Assembly: GCA_025267735.1 (NCBI GenBank)
Contig: CM046299.1
Location: 37,028,887-37,092,886, forward strand
Source of the DNA: Mactra quadrangularis
Lineage: Eukaryota > Mollusca > Bivalvia > Venerida > Mactridae
Direction of reading: 5' to 3'
Length of the DNA stretch: 64,000 nucleotides
Each line of letters starts with the position of its first letter. The first letter of the stretch is position 1. The position numbers and the translations under genes were made by a program. The notes under the pieces are model-generated. The model was not told where the DNA came from. It searched no databases and worked only from the letters and a program-made list of their open reading frames with translations. Shown in pieces: positions 56,732-64,000 of the stretch.

Positions 56732-59700
56732 CTGAAATGTAGAAGACAAATCATTCATATAGATTAGCATACAGTAAATAACTATGGATATAGTAGCAGC
56801 ACTTTAAGAACAGATAATAATAGTTATGTTTAAGGAACAGTACAGGAATGGTAAGGAGAATGGGTTTTCAAAACGGTTACATTGAACTCTTAATATTCAA
56901 AATTCACATAAACCAATCAAAGCGCTGAAGTACTAGATTTGTTTGTAGTACCCAGTTAGTAATCCGGTACGTTTCGAATATTTTTTTTTATTGAAAAGAA
57001 ATCACATTTGTTTTTGAATATCTAGGTGTTATCTATAGTCATAAACTCTGATTCATTTAACGGTTACGCCATTTTTCACCTTAACTCAATACAGCTATTT
57101 TGCGACCACAGTTTTGCATTTCAGTCAGTTATATATTTACACACAACGAAATTTAAAGTGCTAGTATTTTTTAGTGACTGGTGTTTTTTACCCTGTTATC
57201 TTTTTGTGCCATTTTTCGCACTCATTGACCTCGATTTTTTTGCGATCATTCCACTGTGCCTCTTTACACCACAAAAAACTGAGGAAGTACATCCTCCTCT
57301 AGGACCCCCTGACGCATATTCTGTTTGGGAAACACGCGATCGCTTATGCATAAATAAAGTATCTTAAACCTACTGCGTTATAAAACAAGGCTATTCAATA
57401 ATTACCAAACTCACAATTACGCATTTTTGCAGCTCAGTGAATTCTCAACCGTTTCTTCACACGGCTGCTTTATAGAATCAAGATTTTTATATTGACCTTT
57501 AAAATGAAATTTGAGTGACCAATGAAAATTTACCAAATTCCACATAAACTAAAAATCATTTTTACTCATTTTCATTGGATAAAACGATTATAAATAGATG
57601 TGTGTTTCCCCACATCTTATTTAAGCTAGTAACGAATGCAACACGTATGACATCATTGACAACGTGTGCATTTGTTACTTTACATTTAAGCTGGATGAGC
57701 TCTATATAACAGAGATAACGTGTGAAGTGTCAATGTTTACTTAGATTGTGGTAAATGTATCATTATTTTACTAATGCAAAACTGACCAGCATCTTTGCAT
57801 ATCGAGTTTTGCAATTATAAGCGTGAGATTTTTTTCCTCAAGTCAGCAGTCGATTACACTCATCTATTAAAAAACAACACGTGACAAGGATGCGGTTTAA
57901 ATGTGTATGGTAGTAAAAAAGTCACCCTTCAGAAAGATGTTCTCCCTGTATAGTTTTCGATCATTAATCAGTGTTTAAAAATGCAATATTTATTTGCACT
58001 TTTAACAGAGGTCAAAAAGTTAAGAATGTGAAACAAACGGCCGATGCACAGGAGGATAACTCACAAACTTATGGTGGCTGAATTACGCCATGTCGCATTT
58101 GTGTCTGACGGGGCGCCAAACGAAAACAAGAAAGCACGACAAAATGGCCTTTTTGTCGTATTTTCGTCCCGTAGGGCGCCATGCAAAAACACAATACTAC
58201 GACAATTTAATCGCCTTTTTGTGCGCTAACTTCTTGATGTAAATATATTGATTCTCGTGTGTTTTTAAATTACTGTCTGTTTTAATGTTTATATTTTATA
58301 TATAGGTATTAATCGTCATTTATAATTTAATAAATGACATATTTAATCTCATCACTCTTTGTCATTATATATGTTTTATTTTATACTTTGTTATAAACTG
58401 GCTACATCAAGAACGAGCTGCTGAAAATGACTTGACCACTTCAGCTTTGTTTTTATCACTCTGTCAAAGATTGCGGATATAAAACCCTTTTTTATTGCAC
58501 ATCATGACTTGTCTGTTCATACTAAACAATTACAAACATATCTCAACTAAAGAAAGTTAACAGGTTATAACTAGAAGACTGTGTGAAAATATGCAAGCAC
58601 GTATGTATATTTTATAACTTTGTTACGATATTTTAATGGGTTCATAATCATAAATAATCATGATTCAAATTGACGAACAGTGATAATAAGGTATATTCTA
58701 TTTCAATCACAACGTGTTTTTTCAATGAATATACTATTCAATGTGTATTTTTATTCTATGTACTTATTTTTTCATCCATTTGTTTACCAACAGTTATGTA
58801 CTTAGTCAAATAATATCATTTTACTCGTATATACAAATTTGACTTTTAAAGGTGGGTTAAGAATGTAATACTAATTATCATGTACGTAGCTGCTTTTTCT
58901 GCCTGTGTGTATTTAAAGAAATTCTTTACAAAGATCGTGACTGATAACAAACATATTTCAATCGTAATTTTATGATTAGGACAATCTTTTGTTGACATCA
59001 TTGAAAAAGTATGTTACATATAATCAATTCTGTTAACTATCAGATCACGTTTGATTTGTTCGTAGCGATTTGTCGATACATTGGACGATAAATGTCGAAT
59101 TATGATCTGTATTATTTTGTATGTTAAGCTATGATTCTTACTGATGTTGATGTGCATGGTTGCTACAATTGACCTCAGTGACTTACGATGATATTTTTCG
59201 TAAGATTTGTTTTGAAAATGACCGCAGATTAGCAGATATCTTAAGTACGCTCAAATGATATCCCTTAACTAGTGAAAAGTGACTGTATTGACTAAATATT
59301 TACTTAGTTTACGTTTGTGTCCAGCCTTTTAAAAGAAAGAACAGTGATTTTAGTGAAAACTCATATTTGAATAAAACAACTATTTAAGTATTTCCTTTTT
59401 GTTAAAATTAAAAGAGTGAAAACTCAAAACTCATATGTGGAAACTCACATAAGTGAACAGATACACTTAAATATTTCTTGTGAATTCGGCGGCCTGATCG
59501 AAGATTTATCAAATGTGTATATTAAATTGAATACATTTATCTTCTTCATTTCTCTTACATTAATTTATGTTATGCCGTCGAATAATTAGTGTTTTTACAG
59601 TTATTTTGTCACCATTTTGAATAAACATGTAATACTCATTTTATTATACTTGGTAGGCCTATGCATTACATACTTTTGTAATTGTACGTGACTATCTGTC

Positions 59701-60360
59701 AAAATGACATAAGTTGAAAAAAATTTATATCCTATTCTATTATAAAATATGTAGTTTAAGATTTCAACCGATCCATACAATTTTAATAGAATGTTGACTC
59801 AAGTTTATTATCAAGCCTATAACTAACTCATTTTACATAAAAAATACGGTGTGAAATATTTGGCATTTTATCAAAATTATACCTTTATTTCTCTACGAAT
59901 AACAAACTGTATACTTTTTACATTAAATACATTTGAGCTATAATGATTTGACTAGTAAGGATATAAAATAAATGTCAAGAATGTTACGGAAAACTGTCGT
60001 AACTCACTTTTTTCAAAAACGGTTTTTGTTGTATTGGTTTTATAGGATGGTGGCCATTGATATAAATGAACATAACTTAGATATTAATCACCAATTTTTG
60101 AAAAGTCTAGATTTTTTCAGACAATTATTTTATTGTTACAGTATATAATATAATTATTTTCTTTGTTAGTGTTTGCCTAGAGTAAAATATTTCATTTTTC
60201 ATTTTATTTTACTAGCATATCAGTACATAGTACTTATGGTTAAACATATTACATACTGATAGACACTTGATGAATATACAAAATAGTAAGTTTCATGCTA
60301 ATGCACGTTCATCGACTTCACAGCTATTACGCCTGGTCATCAGGCTACTAGTATATATCA
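56732..60360. other. 5' flank of the mucin-like gene, no gene seen
   Basis: Should contain the non-coding first exon and promoter of the minus-strand gene, but no reliable core promoter element can be chosen. Short frames (for example 57026-57367) lack domain similarity. A small GC-richer tandem repeat sits at 58098-58230. Confidence 0.45.
58098..58230. repeat. Two-copy GC-richer direct repeat
   Basis: Two related units: GGGGCGCCAAACGAAAACAA then CGACAAAATGGCCTTTTTGT, and GGGCGCCATGCAAAAACACA then CGACAATTTAATCGCCTTTTTGT-like sequence. Distinct composition from the flanks suggests a small mobile repeat. Confidence 0.5.
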
Positions 60361-60369
60361 ATTAATCTC

Positions 60370-60590
60370 CGTGGGGAGTCTTTTTACTCCGCTTAGAGCA
60401 GCCGGCAAATTGGCGCATCAAAATTATACCACTCTAGCAGGTATCCGTTTACACCTTGGTGAAGTGAAGCAATTGTAAGTAAATTTCTTGCTCTAGGAAA
60501 TTAGCAGTGCCCCTGGCGGGGTTCGAACCCGGGACCCTCCTATCTCGAGATAGCACGCAGATATAGTTAGAGTACATCTACAAACAATAG
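60370..60590 (-). repeat. tRNA-derived SINE (same family as 60820-61045, opposite strand)
   Basis: Minus strand: B box GGGTTCGAACCCC, then a body GGGCACTGCTAATTTC, GAGCAAGAAA and TTGCTTCACT. The same ordered blocks occur in the neighbouring plus-strand copy. The A-box region is degenerate. Confidence 0.65.
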
Positions 60591-60819
60591 AAATATTACC
60601 AAGCAGCAAAAATAGTTAATAAAACTTACTTCTAACACACACACGTGCGACAGTTGTCAGTACAATAAATAGAAAGCATAGAAATAACAGATAAAGTTTG
60701 ACCAACCGGGCCCTGACCAAACATATTATCAACAGATTGCGCAGATATTTAATGAGGAGTTCTCGTTTCGTCACCAAAAGCACTGTTATTTAAAAATGTA
60801 TGGTCAAGTCAATCAAGAT

Positions 60820-61045
60820 GCAGTAGTCTAGTGGTAGGACGCGCGCTTAGGGATTGAGAGGTTCCAGGTTCGATCCCCACTAAGGGCACTACTAATTTCA
60901 TTGAGCAAGAAAATAACCTACAGTTGTTTCACTCTTATCAGCTGTAAATGGGTACTGAGAGGGATCATCTGCCTGAAGGTAATTTCAATGATCATGGGCT
61001 ATTGTGCAAGGCTGTAAAGTCAGCTAATATCGAGCAGACTTTAAA
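60820..61045 (+). repeat. tRNA-derived SINE
   Basis: A box TAGTCTAGTGGTAGGACG, B box GGTTCGATCCCC, then the body GGGCACTACTAATTTC, GAGCAAGAAA, TTGTTTCACT, TGTAAATGGGTAC, ending with GACTTTAAACCGAAC. Pol III boxes are well preserved; the tRNA fold beyond them is not. Confidence 0.7.
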
Positions 61046-62044
61046 CCGAACTTTTTTTAAGATGGCGGACAGAATGAATAATCTCAGTTGAAAGGTACAT
61101 GTATACTAACTAAGAGATAAATTTGACCCAAAAATTAAGCAAATTTGAGTTACGACAGTGTTCCTTTAAGCTCTCGATTTAACGTAACCCCGTTTTTAGT
61201 GTAAAACTATTCTTATAGGTCCAAGTACATTGTATATGACATTTTTGTATTACTATACCATCACTAGAGCATAACATGATCTTTAGTGGGATAACCTGAA
61301 ACCGTCTTTTGTAACGAAACTATTACCTATTGAATTTCATTCTTTTATATAGCTACATGTATGTATTTTACAGCTTGACATAGGACATTCCAACGCCTTT
61401 TAGATATTATTCAACATAGTGATATGTTTTCAAAGATTTCCACATCTCCTATGTTATATAGTTAGCATTTTGGAAATCCGCCCTCTTTATCATTTCTGTA
61501 TTTTTGTAAGTCCTCGGATCGATTGCTTATAAACATTGGGTTGCAATTGGGTATATTCGGTCTTTATCGATAAGTATTACTTTATGGCAATGGCAGTTGT
61601 TCAAATACGTACGTGTACATTAAACACACAGATATAGCATTTTTGTGGTGAGGAGTAATCTAGCAAACTCTTACTTATAAAAATCACATATTCTCTTAAC
61701 ATAGGACAACGATAAGCACAGAACAGAAAGGAACGATCTTATTAAACTTAGATGTATATTTGTACGAAAACTCTAACACGATAAAGAAACACATGATATG
61801 TGGTGTTGAAACCAAAAAATGATAAAAACTAGACATAAGAATAGATAGAGTTACTTTTGATATAAAGTAAAATTTAAAAGTTATATACTGCAATTACATG
61901 TTTATGAATAGGGAAACAATTATTTAGAAAACTGTAAAATTCAAATGGACAAACACTGTTTTGTTTGGTTCCGAATGTATTTTTTGCTAATTTATTTTAG
62001 CTTGAGTGTAAATCAAGTTCTTACAATTTAGATTAATCACTTTT
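61046..62044. other. Intergenic DNA, no gene seen
   Basis: AT-rich, no supported coding, RNA or repeat feature. Confidence 0.5.
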
Positions 62045-62170
62045 GAGTCCGCTTCCTGGTTCCCCAGTACTGAGCTAATAGGATACTATTTCCTGCTCAA
62101 TAGAAACAATGGGGTAGGTTTTGGATGGAATTCGAACCTACGCATGGCTGGCTATCCAAAGGTGTTCATG
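62045..62170 (-). repeat. Possible tRNA-derived SINE, degenerate
   Basis: Minus strand: a B-box-like GTAGGTTCGAATTCCATCC is followed by TACCCCATTGTTTCTATTGA and GCAGGAAATAG. The A box is not clear. Different body from the 60-61 kb copies, so a second SINE family is likely. Confidence 0.4.
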
Positions 62171-62963
62171 TATTTATGTTTCTCTGTATAAAGAGGATTT
62201 TATCTTTCAAAAAATATAAAATATCGGATATCAGATTATATATGGTACAAAATCATTAACAACTCGTATATCTTAAATCTCTTAAACCATATACACATAC
62301 ATTATAATAATTATGTTAGTAGCTATAGGCTACTACTCGTATGTTACATCAACACTTCCAATATCACGGTGGTAAACCCACGTGACTATGACATAAAAAA
62401 TGCAACGGTTTGATGAAGAAAAAAATGAAAATTCGCATCGACTCATAGTTTTAAAAAGAGCAGTAAGTTTTTAATTCTTGTCAGATTTCAATGATACCTA
62501 CGCGAGTCTAAGCAGAAAAGTGTTTACTATTTGTTGCGCATCTCATATCCTACGCTAGTTCTATACTTTTTGCTAACATTCTGGAAAACGAGTCCTTTTC
62601 AGTGTGCTACAGTAACAAGTCACCTTCCTTTTTTGCCAAAGTGTAAAACTGGCGTTGGATATGAGTCGTTGATTTTCCGGGGTGTTAGCAAAATTACTTC
62701 TCGATGTATCTTGGGTTCGCTTCACGGCGTGGCATACTTTTGTGGAGTTTGATCATAAAACAATTTCTACGGTCATTCTTTCTCTTACCAATGTTTCTAA
62801 ATCATGTAGGACAGTTGCCAGTCACTGACGTATGTATGTGCCTAGTATTTGTTAACTGCTAAATCCAGAGATTTAGTATATACAGGAACGACAGACTGAC
62901 CGCCGTAATATGACGTATCTATTGTGATGCTACGGTGTTAAACCCAACAAAAATATAAGAAAT

Positions 62964-63155
62964 GTCAGTACGTACAACAACCTCTGCAGAGGGGCCCTCT
63001 ACAGAACAAATCCTCCGCACAACAAAAGCTTTGACATTTCCCTAAGACAAAATTTTAATTGAATTTAACCTTTGCAGAGCAACAACCTCTATAAAGCAAC
63101 ATACTTCTGTCTCTCTCAGTGTGCGTTGTTCAAGAGAGGTTGTACGGTACAACAA
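62964..63155. mobile_element. Possible small TIR element (MITE)
   Basis: The left end GTACGTACAACAACCTCT resembles the inverse of the right end AGAGGTTGTACGGTACAAC. Inside are further ACAACCTCT and GCAGAG motifs, a pattern common in pogo/Tc1-type MITEs. About 190 bp, no coding sequence. Borders are approximate. Confidence 0.35.
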
Positions 63156-64000
63156 CCTTACAGTCTTTACGTACTGAATATATTTTTACCTTTACCTTAA
63201 AGTTAGGGATATAGTTAGTATATCATCTTATATTTTATTCACAGTCGACGATTGATGTGTTATAATATATGTTCTTATTTCCATATTTTTTTTAAAAAAA
63301 ATGATGATATCCCGTTGGTGACAGTTTCAATTAAAAAACTTAGATAGCGATGCGATATAACCTTTGCGAAAATATCTTTTTCACAATATTCATGTTTTTT
63401 GTATTTAATTTTTCTTCAGTTATGCACCGTATAAGATGTATTCAACATGATAAAGTTAATTTTTAACCATTGATGTAAAAATATTCATAAGCAAAAAACG
63501 TAACCAGCATGCCATTTAAACGTAGGTTTTATCAATTGTGAGACTTTAATGACAATACAGGGACATAATGTCATAAAATGATGCATTATATTTTGTATGG
63601 ATGTAATTGCATAGTATTAGATTTAATCATATAGGTACACACCCAGTTTTTACTAACAACATCGGTCCTGGAAAGTATTGTGGCTTTTTCCAATTGAACT
63701 GAGCAAAAACGTAAGCTAAGTTGGTAAAATGTCCTGTTTAGTTAAAGAAAGTTATCTTATTCAAAGGGAAAAAAGATGATTTGATAAAAACTATATTTTA
63801 AATATTTTCAAAACAAAATAGATATGTTCTATATTAAAACATGTGGTTTTCCTGCTTAACATTTTGGTTAAAGCATTTAATTGGACTAAAACATGTAACG
63901 CGAATGTTTTTATTCAAAACATGTCAAAATGTACAACTCAGTACATGAATTGGTCGTGAACACATTTTACTGTTACATTTAGAACTCAAAGTTGATACTA
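63156..64000. other. Intergenic DNA, no gene seen
   Basis: AT-rich to the window end. No supported feature. Confidence 0.5.

Noticed and set aside
54468..56735. Long plus-strand open frame (about 755 codons, Val/Leu-rich) and shorter plus-strand frames over the same DNA
   Set aside because: Antisense readings of the 24-bp mucin repeat, which has no stop codons in those frames. The minus-strand frame has a signal peptide, a sensible composition and splices into the NIDO domain.
56723..56770. Upstream in-frame ATG extending the mucin protein N terminus (MLIYMNDLSS)
   Set aside because: A strong splice acceptor lies between it and [10 protein letters not shown], and the extension would bury the signal peptide inside the chain.

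Overview
The window is AT-rich animal DNA: many short exons with GT/AG introns, tRNA-derived SINEs, 5'-truncated LINEs and long-TIR non-autonomous DNA elements. Base composition, repeat style and the gene family suggest a lophotrochozoan, most likely a bivalve mollusc. That taxonomic call is an inference; no sequence could be searched here.

One large protein-coding gene occupies roughly 14.8-56.7 kb on the minus strand. I rebuilt it exon by exon from splice sites and reading phase: 42 coding exons, 9,129 nt, 3,042 residues, with phase continuous across all 41 junctions. The protein is a MUC4-type membrane mucin. In order it has a signal peptide; a ~77-unit Thr-rich octapeptide array; NIDO, AMOP and VWD domains (VWD with a GDPH motif); an Ig/cadherin-like spacer; about 25 EGF modules; a SEA-like domain with a Gly-Ser cleavage-type site; one more EGF-like half-module; one transmembrane helix; and a ~100-residue cytoplasmic tail with an Arg/Lys run. 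It reads as a cell-surface adhesive or barrier glycoprotein that could be cut at two places and could exist as isoforms, because most EGF exons are symmetric phase 1-1 cassettes.

The introns carry mobile DNA. A 2.88-kb 5'-truncated LINE (reverse transcriptase plus RNase H, frameshifted) with a 17-bp target duplication lies in intron 6. A second truncated copy of the same LINE is in intron 38, and a solo copy of its 3' tail is in intron 23. Intron 2 holds a tRNA-SINE split by a 979-bp long-TIR element, each layer with its own target duplication. Two opposed tRNA-like SINE heads flank the LINE in intron 6.

1-14.7 kb: the probable 3' UTR and downstream flank of the gene, then gene-poor DNA with a 60-bp minisatellite (4.08-4.75 kb), a 29-bp minisatellite (8.3-9.2 kb) broken by a ~2-kb palindrome-rich TIR element (6.31-8.31 kb), and an inverted pair of decayed coding relics (9.5 and 11.7 kb). 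56.8-64 kb: the 5' flank of the gene, with several SINEs and small TIR-like repeats and no convincing gene.
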